Positions 33,405 to 45,568 of a stretch of 64,000 nt of DNA are shown here, piece after piece. The notes below the pieces were generated by a model. That model did not search any database and had not been told where the DNA came from. It worked only from the letters and a program-made list of their open reading frames with translations. Origin of the DNA: Liolophura sinensis (Eukaryota; Mollusca; Polyplacophora; Chitonida; Chitonidae); NCBI RefSeq assembly GCF_032854445.1, contig NC_088305.1, positions 12,091,606 through 12,155,605 on the forward strand, given 5' to 3'. Each line of letters begins with the position of its first letter. The first letter of the stretch is position 1. A program made the position numbers and the translations under genes.

Positions 33405-33500
33405 TCAGGTATGGTTAACGGTGAGTATACGTTTGTCTGTTTCGACGCGTAGATTTCCGAAAAACAATTATTCTGAATAGTTGTGTAAAACTGATCACGG
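33405..33500 (+). repeat. dispersed repeat A, partial copy
   Basis: GGTTAACGGTGAGTATACGT, TCTGTTTCGACGCGTAGATT and TAGTTGTGTAAAACTGATC match the 3' half of repeat A. It lies between the inverted arms. Confidence 0.5.
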
Positions 33501-33650
33501 AGTGTGATGGGCGTCTCTATGATGTCATAGAGACAATCTGTACATCTCTACATGATTTGCTGTTGTTGGTCTGAAAGCCAATTTTTGCCCTTTCCCCCAC
33601 CTATACTACCCGCGAAAATGGAAAGGAGAGATTCTACATGTGTCCGGCCT

Positions 33651-34617
33651 CTCTCCGTATGTAACGCCTGGCATTGTGAAAATTTCTCTCCGTTTGTAAC
33701 GCCTGGCATTGTGAAAATTTCTCACCGTATGTAACGCCTGGGATTGTGAACATTTTTCTCCGTTTGTAACGCCTGGCATCGTGAACATTTCTCTCCGTAT
33801 GTAACGCCTGGCATTGTGAAAATTTCTCACCGTATGTAACGGCTGGGATTGTGAAAATTTCTCTCCGTTTGTAACGCCTGGCATTGTGAAAATTTCTCTC
33901 CGTTTGTAACGCCTGGCATTGTGAAAATTTCTCACCGTATGTAACGCCTGGCATCGAGAAAATTTCTCTCCGTATGTAACGCCTGGCATCGTGAATATTT
34001 CTCTCCGTTTGTAAGGCCTGGCATCGTGAAAATTTCTCTCCGTTTGTAACGCCTGACATCGTGAAAATTTGTCTCCGTTTGTAACGCCTGACATTGTGAA
34101 AATTTGTCTCCGTTTGTAACGCCTGGGATTGTGAAAATTTCTCTCCGTTTGTAACGCCTGGCATTGTGAACATTTCTCTCCGTTTGTAACACCTGGGATT
34201 GTGAAAATTTCTCTCCGTTTGTAACGCCTGGCAAAAATTTCTCTTCGTTTGTAACGCCTGGCATTGAGAAAATTTCTCTCCGTTTTTAACGCCTGGCATT
34301 GTGAAAATTTGTCTCCGTTTGTAACGCCTGGCATCGTGAAAATTTGTCTCCGTTTGTAACGCCTGGCATTGTGAAAATTTCTCTCCGTTTGTAACGCCTG
34401 GCATTGTGAATATTTCTCTCCGTTTGTAACGTCTGGCATTGTGAAAATTTCTCTCCGTTTGTAACGCCTGGGATTGTGAAAATTTCTCTCCGTTTGTAAC
34501 GCCTGGCAAAAATTTCTCTTCGTTTGTAACGCCTGGCATTGAGAAAATTTCTCTCCGTTTGTAACGTCTGGCATTGTGAAAATTTCTCTCCGTTTGTAAC
34601 GCCTGGCATTGTGAAAA
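33651..34617 (-). repeat. 35-bp minisatellite, ~27 units
   Basis: The unit on the plus strand is GTAACGCCTGGCATTGTGAA + AATTTCTCTCCGTTT. The minus strand has no stop in any frame of most units. As 35 is not a multiple of 3, translation cycles through all frames with a 35-residue period and yields artificial open frames of 322 and 350 codons. One short unit (GGCAAAAATTTC) occurs twice (34,231 and 34,505), as part of a longer duplicated block. Confidence 0.95.
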
Positions 34618-34980
34618 GCATATCCAAATTCTCAGCCAGTAAAGTTCATATTCCCAAAGGGTCTGGAAGTCAGAGAAGGTTGGCATTGATGTTTATCTAT
34701 CTCCCTGATTAAACATGGCTGACGCGGGCCATTTTGGTTTCGTGGCCGTCACAACCTTCTCATCAAGATATTATAACCTAGTGAGAAAGGCATATGTGTC
34801 ACAGAATAACAGGTGATAATGGCGGTTGACCTGAGAGGTGCTGAGTTTTTCAGTGCAACTATCATTGATCTTACTTTCTATGTGTTGGATGTGCCATGAA
34901 TGCATTTTGACCTAACATACATTGATGACTGAATATCACGATTTTGTTTTGCAATAAAACATCTACGTGTGAGATTCAGT

Positions 34981-35338
34981 ACCCCGCCTAGGCTGTCTAT
35001 GTGTTAGTTTCTGCTCACTCTCCTAACCGTTTATATGTTAGCTGCTATTCCCACTTCTGACCGTTTGTGTTTGCTTCTGTTTCCCATCTCAACCGTCTAT
35101 ATGTTAGATTTGTTCCGCAACCTAACCATCCATATATGAGTTTCTGTTCCCACTCCTGACGCTCTATATGTGAGTTTCTGTTCCCACTCCTGACGCTCTA
35201 TATGTGAGTTTCTGTTCCCCGTCCAGGACGTCTATATGTGAATTTCTGTTCCCCGTCCTAGACGTCCTTGTGTTGATTTCTGTTCCCTGTCCTAACCGTC
35301 TATATGTGAGCGTCTTTCCCCCGCCCTAGCCGTCTTAC
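34981..35338 (-). repeat. 34-bp minisatellite, right arm (inverted)
   Basis: Units of CTATATGTGAGTTTCTGTTC + CCACTCCTGACGCT are the reverse complement of the array at 32,211-32,890. The last unit runs into the splice donor of the exon at 35,339. Confidence 0.9.
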
Positions 35339-35531
35339 CACTGTGGTGTTGTAATCCGGGTTATGAAAACTGTAGTCTTGGTGCCTGAATGGTATGGGTA
35401 TTTTGATGTGAACCATCCCTAAAAATTCCGATAGGCCCACAAACAGAGCTCGTATCCTGGAATCTCCTATCAAGACTATGCTGTTCTTTCCAAATTGTTT
35501 GGCAATTCCTATCATACATTTTTTGGCGTCC
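35339..35531 (-). CDS. CASD1: CASD1-like exon with GDS (SGNH) motif
   Basis: The minus-strand exon is 193 nt. The acceptor is GCTTTTGCAG and the donor GTAAGA. It encodes DAKKCMIGIAKQF, then NSIVLIGDSRIRALFVGLSE and a ~26-residue end. In CASD1, which O-acetylates CMP-sialic acid in the Golgi lumen, the stretch EAKNCL..K.IAFIGDSRIRQLF (from memory) holds the catalytic serine of the SGNH fold; the Ser of GDS is present here. The frame enters with one base and leaves in phase 0. I found no upstream exon for the signal anchor or the W.P..CM.H.Y segment. Related SGNH families (NXPE, PC-esterases) are alternatives, but the downstream exons favour CASD1. Confidence 0.65.
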
Positions 35532-35539
35532 CTGCAAAA

Positions 35540-36090
35540 GCAAAACAAAAATTGTCAAAATATTTAAAAGACCGAAAGAAGTAAATTTTTGTTTTAATTT
35601 TTAATTTCTAGTTGCTTTCTTCTTTGAGGGATATGGTCTTATAGCCGTTTTCCGGTTTCGAAAAAAAACATTCTCACCAGAATTGTCTTTTTGCAGCGGC
35701 TAAATATTAGGACTGTTAATTGGTGGTAAGTTTTTTTTTTAAATATGTAAATATTCAATGTCTGTAATTTGATCCAGCCTGTGATGTCACATTGTTATTG
35801 AGTCTCTGCTAACGCAACTCATACGGAAGCTATTTATTGTTGTTTCTATTTATCAAGGGAGGTTTGTAAATTGTACAAATTACTTTATGATGAGCATGCT
35901 TTATGAAACATGCAGCTCTCTATTGATCATGGCAACCGCACTCGAGAATGTTTTACTCAACTATCGCCTTTCGGCAGGTACCTCATAAATTCCCTGACAT
36001 GAAGCCGCAGCAAAACAAACAGTAGCTGGATTTGAACACGCGACCTCACTGCCCAGGGGCTGATTTGCTACAGCGAGGAAGACGTTTGGT
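35540..36090. other. no gene seen; tRNA-like antisense stretch
   Basis: Unassigned except for TAGCTGGATTTGAACACGCG near 36,024, which on the minus strand reads like a B box (CGCGTGTTCAAATCC) of a decayed tRNA-derived element. Confidence 0.35.
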
Positions 36091-36094
36091 CTAA

Positions 36095-36245
36095 CTGGGA
36101 GAACAATGGCTTAAAATTGGGAAGTTTCGAGTTAGAAAATCGCCGAAGGTAAAAGAAGCCTTAACGTACCATGTGACCTGTCAGTCGTGTTAGGCAACTA
36201 TTTGATTACCTTTACTATAACATATAACAAATGTTTCGCAAAACA
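36095..36245 (+). repeat. dispersed repeat C, diverged copy
   Basis: GGGAAGTTTCGAGTTAGAAA, CGCCGAAGGTAAAAGAAGCC and CCATGTGACCTGTCAG are in the order seen at 39.5 kb. Confidence 0.5.
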
Positions 36246-36682
36246 TTATTAAGACTAGAGACACGATGGAAAAAGCTGAGAAGTTGAGAGTTTGTAAACG
36301 TAAAAAGTTCCTGATAGAAAGGAGTGTTATTTTGTCTGCAGAACACGGTGAGACAGTAAATATATATCAGCCAACTTTTTGTAAAATGTTTCATAAGTCA
36401 CATGGCACAGTAGGACTATTTTTATCTTTAAAACCGCAAAACTCCCCTATTTGAGGTATCCAATTACTCTGTCAGCAAGTAATTCTCTTACCACTGTGTG
36501 TAATTGTGTAGATTACATCCTCTGGTCACAAACCACGGTTCCTCTGTTAACGGTAAACAGGCGTCGTACAGAACCCTGTCACACATCTTTGGTTCTGAAG
36601 GATCCTTTTGTGTGTTTATCTTGACTTCATAATCTGTTTCGACAGAGAGGTTTTTTCGTTGAAGTTGTACTGACTGAATATA

Positions 36683-36893
36683 TTGATCTATTTAATTGAT
36701 TGATGTACTCGATAATATTTCATTTATACGACGGTGACCAGAATCACGGTAGGAAAACCCATAACCATCCGCAGAACGTCGCATGCGCGACCGGCAAGGA
36801 AGACAGCATGAGTTGGGTTTGAACTCACAGCAATCGCACATACGAGACTCACCGCCCTGGGACATTGTACCGTGCTAGCACGCTACAACAACG
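36683..36893 (-). mobile_element. V-SINE, diverged
   Basis: AATTGATTGATGTACTCGAT tail, ACCATCCGCAG core, AGCATGAGTTGGGTTTGAAC head; the head's first 20 bp are eroded. Confidence 0.8.
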
Positions 36894-36899
36894 TCTCAA

Positions 36900-39065
36900 A
36901 GAATAGAAATAAACAACACTGGACTTACAATGGTCGTGATCACTGCACGCAAACACAAAAGTTCATCTGATGTTATTTTCGTATGAAGTTTGGCGTTTAA
37001 CCCGAGTTATTCATTTATAACATGCGCTGTTATCTGATTTATTCATTTGTAGCTTGTATCCTAACCTGATGGATAGACAATTCTCTGCGCAGTCAAAGTA
37101 ACCACTGTCTCTTCTCTTAGTAATGGGAATAGAAAGAAAAAAATACATGGCAGTTTTATTTGGTAACGTTGAACATCAGTTCTCTTGAGCCGACAGTTCT
37201 TTGTTTCTCATCCTTCACCTCTCATCCTGCACTATCTGTATGATATATCTGATTATGTTCATATAATACTGATGTCAAGGAATACAAAAATCTTTCTCTG
37301 TCTTTATTCTACGTGTATTTTTCTGAATGATTTGGTAAAGTTCTTAGAACAGGATGGATGTACTGTAGTAACTGTAGAGGCAAATCAAGTTTGGACTGTA
37401 GAGGGACCGATTTAAGTAGGCCTACATGGACGTGTGTTGAGGATCAAACAAAAAATTTAATAACACAATGGAAAAAAATATCGAATAGGCAACAAAAGCG
37501 GTACACAGAATATATACCGTAGACTGTTATATGCCTTGAAAGCATTTTGCAAGATCTGAGAGATCATGTTACTTTTGCAAAACTGTTGTTGTTGGGAGAG
37601 AATCATTATATGTTTGGTTGTAAACATTATGCAGTCCTTCGCCAGAGGTTACCCGATAGTTCACTGAGCGGTGGAATAGGCGCCCCTTACTTTTTCAGAA
37701 TAAAGATATGTGTATCCTTAGTAACTTCGCTAAAATTATCACAATTACATTAGATTATATTTTTAATATAATAATTAAACTAATAAAAGTCTGTATTTCG
37801 ACAAACGTGTTTGTGTGTGTACTGGATGCACAGCCTCCTATATCCGGTAACAGACCTAGGGGAAAAATAGAGTCTATTCTATTCTATGGCTTCGAGTTAC
37901 CGGTTAATTAACCAGATGTCATTCCCAGGTAAATCGTTCGGACCGGACTGAAGAGTCAGCTGTGAATGGTTTTTGTTACTTTTGCACTGTCGGAAAGCTA
38001 TTTTTCTGTTCCCTGGATTTTAGCTAGAACGAACGCGTTAACAGATCCGCAACGCTCTCTTTGTTGCTCAAGTCACTGGTTGAACGCATGCATGGTTATG
38101 CGGTTTGTGGAAGTCTGTTATTTAGGCTATCAAAGCCTTCAACCTCTAGGTCCATGCTCTGGCTAACCGTCCATCTTCATACACCCTTCTGTCGTCCTTC
38201 GCCAGTATTTGATCACGGGTTATATTTACCCTGGACCATTGCGCCCAAAGGCCATTCCACAAACAGAATACTCAACATTCACTTATTTATTTTATTTGAG
38301 GTAATACTAAAAACTGGTCACCGCTACATTTATGTCAAAAGCAATGCGGCTTTCCTAGGAAATGTAAAAAAACGGGATTAACACCATGGTTCAATAGGAT
38401 TTAGGATGAATAACACTGTCTACCCTCTATAACTGGCGAGTCCCGTCAAAATGCCTGGTGTAACGTTACAAAATTATCCGTGTGTTGAGAAGGGATACAG
38501 GGACATAAACTCCCAATTGTTCAATTTTGACCTTTAACCAAAGGCGAATATTTATCACATAAACAGCTATACTTGTGAATATAAACTACTGAGCTAAACA
38601 AAATCATGCACGCCATGGCCATTCCACACAGCGCTAATATGATATCGTGACATCCAAAAATTGACTTCAGGCGAACTCATGGTGTCACGAGACGATGCAG
38701 CCTGACTTTGGGCATCTGGGGTTCCCAAAAATGAAGAATTCATAAACGTTTCTACGACTGCTGGCCACTATTTATGTCCTTTAGACTTAACTTTCGATTC
38801 CTGTTTTTTCATGTACGTGTATACCAAATAAGTTATTGGCTTGCATTGCTCTTTAAGGACTTGCCGGGCAATATACATATTAGCACTGGTACAACGAATT
38901 ACTTGTTTGTAGTTATTACGAAAAATGTTCGATATCTCGCTGACCTAGTATGCGTATATGCATGCGAACCACATGCGGTTGTCCTAACACTTACATACAT
39001 AAAAAAAGATATTAGTCAGTAGCATAGTGAATCGATATTTGCACAACTTCAACATTATATTAGGC
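36900..39065. other. no gene seen
   Basis: This is unassigned sequence. Open frames of 60-106 codons occur but show no domain, and none pairs splice signals with neighbouring exons. Confidence 0.4.
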
Positions 39066-39069
39066 TGTT

Positions 39070-39288
39070 TGTCTGATTTAGGCTGTACTCAGAAATATTT
39101 CACTTAAACGACGCCGGCCAGGATTTTTGGTGGGTGGAACCCATGAAAGGTACTGAAGGACCGCAGGTTACTGAAGGACACCTTACCCCGTAAGTGCGGA
39201 GAGGAAGACTGCATAAGCTGGATTTCAACTCATAGCGGTCGATCCTGGGTCATTGTGCCGCGCTAGGACACTAACCAATAAGGGGCTT
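39070..39288 (-). mobile_element. V-SINE, diverged
   Basis: TACTCAGAAATATTTCACTT, GACCGCAGGTTACTGAAGGA and GTGCGGAGAGGAAGACTGCA; it ends near CTAACCAATAAGGGGC. Confidence 0.8.
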
Positions 39289-39499
39289 CAGTTCAGATTT
39301 ATATATTATCATTATGTACTCTATGGTTGCATAGGATTAACATAAATAACAAAACAATGGGGCATGCAATGGAAACAGTTCATCTAATTAGCACAAGTTG
39401 AGAGGCTTTGAGGCCAGCATTCAGGGTCAGGTTTTCTCCCTGTATTGTCAAGGCTCGTTTCCACAACACCGTGTTAGTACAATCAGCTTTGTCAATAAG

Positions 39500-39650
39500 T
39501 TTGCAACAGGAGAATTTCGAGTTCGAACTCTTTTGTGGTTAAAGGTATAAACAGCCCTACTGTATTATGTGACCTGTGAGAAATGATGGGCAACCTTTGT
39601 TGACATTAATTTACCGATCACTTATCTCGCCATGTTCCAGAGCCACAAAT
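39500..39650 (+). repeat. dispersed repeat C, copy
   Basis: GAGAATTTCGAGTTCGAACT, CTTTTGTGGTTAAAGGTA, TATGTGACCTGTGAG and TTTGTTGACATTAATTTACC. Confidence 0.6.
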
Positions 39651-40469
39651 GACACGTATTTCCTTCAAAAATATTCGCAAGTTCACGAACATTCAGCTTT
39701 TTAATTTTCGCCATCGTTCGTCTACTCTAAATTATTTTTTTGAAAGTTTTTACGGACACCCATGTTAAAGTAAATGTGATCAATAACATTTTTGACACGT
39801 CACATGATATAAAAGAGTTCGAACACGAAACTTCAATATTCTTCATAAATGAACTGCTTAGATGGAAAATCTATGTCCACTGTGGTGATTTTATGCTGTA
39901 CGGATGTGCCATTTTTGGATAGATATGATAGTATTATCGAGGAGATGAGGGCACCTGGTCTTATAGACTGGGTCATATGAATTAGGTGTTAAAAAATGCT
40001 GAAAACAACTTACGAATATGCCGAAAATATGTCCAGAAAATCACAACGCAAAATAACAAAAAGCCTAGGGAAAACCGGGCTTTTTGTAAACGAAAAGTCT
40101 TGCAACTAGACCACGGTCTGTCTTTACTCGAGTCCATAATCCCGAGCGGGTGGAGATACAAGTAGTCCTCGAAGCTTTTACCCTAACCTGCCCTTGTGTC
40201 TGATCACCACCAACTCTTCCTCACCCCAACAACACCCGGCCTACGACTCACGCAAACCAGTCAATATCTCTGAGGTCACGTATCTAGGGCGAATTCAGCG
40301 CCCATTTTTCTGGAACGGGTTTACAGTCCTGTCTTATGTTTGTCCACCTCTCAGGCAAGCTGTTACTTGTGCAACTAAGCAAGAATGAATAGACTGCGGA
40401 CTCACAATGCGAAAGAAAATTAAATAGGTCATCGAGAATTTTACATCACCTCAGAGACTGACAGCCTAT

Positions 40470-40735
40470 ATTAGAGGAGAACCGACATCCATAAGCAGAC
40501 CGGAACATGTAACTTGTTCGTTTACAAATAACTGGGCAAGGTATGAGACTATAGGCCTGTATATTTGAGTAGCACTGGGCAGCCGCCATCCATGAGCAGA
40601 ACGTCCACGAGGAGAACGGACATCCATGAGCAGAACGGAACAAGTAACTTGTTCGTTTACGGATAACTGGGCAAGGTACGAGACTATAGGCCTGTATATT
40701 TATATTGGCCTATAGCCGAGCAGATAAATTCTCAA
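40470..40735. repeat. duplicated distal domain of the large inverted array
   Basis: Two copies of GAGGAGAAC(C/G)GACATCCAT..AGCAGA followed by AAC.TGTAACTTGTTCG / AACAAGTAACTTGTTCG and GAGACTATAGGCCTGTATAT lie ~140 bp apart. Between them, ACTGGGCAGCC and CATCCATGAGC (40,573 on) reappear inverted at the window's right edge (63,9xx-64,000). Confidence 0.75.
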
Positions 40736-40861
40736 CACTTTAAACCCCTTATTATCCGAAAACACAGACATTACTGTAACCCTGAAGACCTTCTCTAATG
40801 TGTCATTGTTAATTAGTAACCTAATAGTCCTCCATCACTAACTTGAAGAAAAAATATTAAA

Positions 40862-43800
40862 GATCCACGAGGAGGACCTTGCCTAGTTCACCTCCCCATA
40901 GGTATAAAGTATAACATCCACGAGGAGGACGGTGGCTAATTTACCTTCCTACTGGCATAAGATACAACATCGACGAGAAGGACAGTGGCTAATTTACCTT
41001 CCTCCAGGTAAAAGGTACAACATCCACGAGGAGGACGGTGGCTAATTTACCCTCATATAGGTATAAAGTACAACAGCCACGAGGAGGACGGTGGCTAATT
41101 TACCTTCCTATACCCATAAAGTACAACATCCACGAAGAGGACGGTTGCTAGTTTACCTTCCTATAGGTATCAGGTAGAACCTCCACGAGGAGGACGGTGG
41201 CTACTTTACATTATTGCAGGTATCAGGTAGAACATCCACGAGGAGGACGGTGGCTAATTTAACTTCATATAGGTATAAAGTACAACATCCATGAGGAGGA
41301 CGGTGGCTAATTTACCCTCAAATAGGTATAAAGTACAACATCCACGAGGAGGACGGTGGCTAATTTACCTTCCTATAGCCATAAAGTACAACATCCACGA
41401 GGAGGACGGTGGCTAATTTACCTTCCTGCAGGTATAAGATACAACATCCATGAGGAGGACGGTGACCAGTTTACCTTCCTGCAGGTATCAGGTACAACAT
41501 CTACAAAGAACACGGAGGCTAATTTACCTTACTATAGGTATAAAGTACAACATCCATGAGGAGGACGGTGGCCAATTTACCTTCCTGCAGGTATTAGGTA
41601 CAACATCCACAAAAGAGGACGGTGGCTAATTTACCTTCATACAGGTGTAAAGTACAACATCCACGAAGGGAACGTTGGCTAGTTTACCTTTCTGGAGGTG
41701 TCAGGTATAACATCCACGAGGAGGACTGTGCCTAATTTACCTTCCTACTGGTATAAAGTACAACATCCATGAGGAGGACGGTGGCTAATTTACCTCCATG
41801 TAGGTATAAGGTACAACATCCAGGAGGAGGACGGTGGCTATCTTACCTCCATGTAGGCATGAGGTACAACATCCACGCGGAGGACGGTGGCTAATTTGCT
41901 TTCCCATAGGTATAAGGTACAACATCCACGATGAGGGCGGTGGCTAATTTACCTTCATATAGTTATAAAGTACAACATCCGCGAGGAGGACGGTGGCTAA
42001 TTTACCTTCATATAGGTATAAAGTACAACATCCATAAGGAGGACGGTGGCTAATTTACCTCCATGTAGGTATAAGGTACAACATCCACGAGGAGGACGAT
42101 GGCTAACTTACCTCCATGTAAGCATGAGGTACAACATCCACGAGGAGAACGGTGGCTAATTTACCTTCATATAGGTATAAAGTACAACATCCACGAGGAG
42201 GACGGTGGCTAATTTACCTTCCTTTAGCCATAAAGTACAACATCCACGAGGAGGACGGTGGCCTATTTACCTTCCTATAGCCATAAAGTACAACATCCAC
42301 GAGGAGGACGGTGGCTAATTTACCTTCATGTAGGTATAAAGTACAACATCCACGAGGAGGACGGTGGCTAGCTTACCTCCATGTAAGCATGAGGTACAAC
42401 ATCCACGAGGAGGACGGTGGCTGATTTATCTTCCTATAGGTATAAAGTTCAACATCCACGAGGAGGACGGTGGCTAGTTTACCTTCTTACTGGTATAAAG
42501 TACAACATCCACGAGGAGGACGGTGGCTAGTTTACCTTTCTGGAGGTTTCAGGTACAACATCCACGAGGAGGACGGTGCCTAATTTACCTTCCTACTGGT
42601 ATAAAGTACAACATCCATATGGAGGACGGTGGCTAATTTACCTCCATGTAGGTATAAGGTACAACATCCACGTTTAGGACGGTGCCTAACTTACCTCCAT
42701 GTAAGCATGAGGTACAACATCCACGAGGAGGACGGTGGCTAATTTACCTTCATATAGGTATAAAGTACAACATCCACGAGGAGGACGGTGGCTAATTTAC
42801 CTTCCTATAGCCATAAAGTACAACATCCTCGAGGAGGACGGTGGCTGATTTACCTTCCTATAGGTATAAAGTACAACATCCACGAGGAGGACGGTGACTA
42901 GTTTACCTTTCTATAGGTATAAAGTTCAACATCCACGAGGAGGACGGTGGCTAGTTTACCTTCCTACTGGTATAAAGTACAACATCCACGAGGAGGACGG
43001 TGGCTGATTTACCTTCCTGCATGTATAAAATTCAACATCCACGAGGAGGACGGTGGCTAATTTACCTTCCTACTAGTATAAAGTACAACATCCACGAGGA
43101 GGACGGCGCCTAATTTACCTTCCTACTAGTATAAAGTACAACATCCACGAGGAGGACGGTGGCTAATTTACCTTCCTACATGTATAAAATTCAACATCCA
43201 CGAGGAGGACGGTGGCTAATTTACCTTCCTACATGTATAAAATTCAACATCCACGAGGAGGACGGTGACTAGTTTACCTTTCTATAGGTATGAAGTTCAA
43301 CATCCACGAGGAGGACGGTGGCTAATTTACCTTTCTGGAGGTGTGAAGTACAACATCCACGAGGAGGACGGTGGCTAATTTACCTTCCTACATGTATAAA
43401 ATTCAACATCCACGAGGAGGACGGTTGCTAGTTTACCTTCCTGGAGGTGTCAGGTACAACATCCACGAGGAGGACGGTGCCTAATTTACCTTCCTACTGG
43501 TATAAAGTACAACATCCATGAGGAGGACGGTGCCTAATTTACCTTCCTACTGGTATAAAGTACAACATCCACGAGGAGGACGGTGCCTAATTTACCTTCC
43601 TACTGGTATAAAGTACAACATCCATAAGGAGGACGGTGGCTAATTTACCTCCATGTAGGTATAAGGTACAACATCCACGAGGAGGACGGTGGCTAACTTA
43701 CCTCCATGTAAGCATGAGGTACAACATCCATGAGAGGGACGGTGGCTAATTTACATTCCTACTGGTATAAAGTACCACATCCACGAGGAGGACGGTGGAA

Positions 43801-44037
43801 AATTTATCTTCCTATAGTTATAAAGTACAACATCCACGAGAAGGAGAGTGGCTAATTAACCTTTCTACATGTATAAAATTCAACATCCACGAGGAGGAAG
43901 GTAACCAGTTTACCTTCCTATAGCTATAGAGTACAACATCCATGAGAAGGACGGTGGCTGATTTACCTTCCTATAGATATAAAGTTCAACCTTTATAGGT
44001 AAAAAATTTTCCATCCTTCAGGTATGCAGTACAACAT
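40862..44037 (+). repeat. 53-bp minisatellite, left arm (~60 units)
   Basis: The unit is CATCCACGAGGAGGACGGTG + GCTAATTTACCTTCCTATAG + GTATAAAGTACAA. The variable part is the CCTxxxGGTATAA segment; the GAGGAGGACGGTGGCTAATT segment is the most constant. No SINE interrupts it. The reverse complement of the same unit makes up 54,403-63,554. Confidence 0.97.
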
Positions 44038-44039
44038 TG

Positions 44040-45390
44040 ATGATTACCAAATTAACTTCTAATAAAGATTTAACTGATTGATTAACACACAGTTATGAGG
44101 ACAATAGATAAGTTATATGTCGTTTTGGTACAGCTAAAATCTATATGCGGAGGACTGTTGTCTTGTTTATTTCTGAGAAATATATATAACATATAATGTA
44201 TAAGTATGTATGTAAGGTGATGGATACCAGGGTTTGTTACATGTTTAGGAAACTTTTTTAAAACTAAGTATTAGCCCGATTTGAATGGAAGCCCTATAAG
44301 TTATATAATAGCTCTTCGCCAGCCTGATCACACTTGTGTGGTAATTAACCATAGGTTGTTTATTGTTACTTAGAAATGTTGTATGTTTTATGTACATGAT
44401 TATTATTATTGCTTTATTCTGTGTACAGTAAACTTCTGACGCTTAATGTTGTAATCCCTTTTGATCTCTGCCTGTGCATAGCTGTTCACAGCGCTCTTGT
44501 TGTCAATTAACGTTCAATGGCCATTTAATTAGTATGTAAAAACTTGTAGAGATATAAAGCCTGGCGAATTGTTACGCTCAGTTCCTTGATAAGGACAAAC
44601 AAGGTCTTTGCTGCTGTTGTATAGCCTTATTTATAACCCCAAAAATACACATATGTAGCTTGAGACCATAATTTGTAAAGTGCGAAAAACATTGAATATT
44701 TAAGAAAGCTTATTTTGCCAAAGATATCAAGTAAGTTTTTCAGAGTTTGCTTCTTAACACACCCCACACATTATTTCCTCTTATGACAGAGAAAGGTTCA
44801 AGCGTCTAAATTCTGTGTGTCTGACCTCTGACTTTCATGCATGACCGAGTTTATTTTGTTATACCGCAGAAGCTTACATCCACATATATCAGATTTCACT
44901 GGTGGACAAGTGATCGCCCGCTTTATTGCTCCTGAATTCTCTAAGTGAAAACATTTAACTTGAAACTAAATTAGGCGTCTCCATCTTATAGGGTTTTCAT
45001 ATGTCGCGCTACCATAAAGTTACTTGCTTTATTTATGTATTTATTTATTTGATTATTGTTTAACGCCATACTCTCTTTAGGACACATGGTTTGTTTATTC
45101 ACAACGTAATGTATATAACATCCTAGCCCAGCAAACCACGGTGGAATTTTTAGAAAGACATTATAGTCCTCAGACTTAAAAAGGAATTCAGACTTATCTC
45201 CTTGTCAAGGAAATCTGTCAGCTATAACTTTCTCATACCCAGAATTGTTTTCTTTGACCTAAGCAAGATGCATTTATTACTAGTATTATTCAGTTTTAAA
45301 AAATAAAATGATCAGAATCATAAAAATCCACACATCACAAAATATTTCTTAACAAATATGTGTACAGGCAAAAGAATGCAACAATACAGG
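44040..45390. other. no gene seen
   Basis: This is AT-rich sequence inside the inner edge of the left arm. A V-SINE tail fragment (TTTATTTATTTGATTATTGT) lies at about 45,030-45,078. Confidence 0.45.
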
Positions 45391-45405
45391 TATATGTAAA
45401 TATAC

Positions 45406-45568
45406 CGTCAATGTAATTATGTAACTCAATTCGCATTAAAATTTGCCTTTCCCTGCCCGACAACCAAGCAGCAGAAGATCCATGTATAATACAATATGAA
45501 TTGGGGTCGGGCTTTTTGAATAGCGCTTTGATTTTATTCATACAATGAATGAAATCCTCATGAAATGG
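45406..45568 (-). CDS. possible CASD1-like exon, out of order
   Basis: The minus-strand segment is 163 nt, with TTCCTTTTCAG before it and GTATAT after it. It encodes PFHEDFIHCMNKIKALFKKP, then NSYCIIHGSSAAWL and a 19-residue end. The hydrophobic-G-S/A-x-A-W core resembles the CASD1 stretch KPHVIVAGAATWSI (from memory). Its phases (in 0, out 1) would join the exons at 35,339 and 29,098 exactly, but it lies 10 kb upstream of the GDS exon rather than between them. So it is either a displaced exon, part of a second paralogue, or a chance likeness. Confidence 0.35.

Noticed and set aside
33606-34686. Minus-strand open frames of 322 and 350 codons (plus 110- and 113-codon frames)
   Set aside because: They are translations of the 35-bp minisatellite in rotating frames, with a strict 35-residue period and no other sequence. 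Not annotated as genes.
41356-41559. 67-codon plus-strand frame
   Set aside because: It lies wholly within the 53-bp array; residues repeat with the unit.
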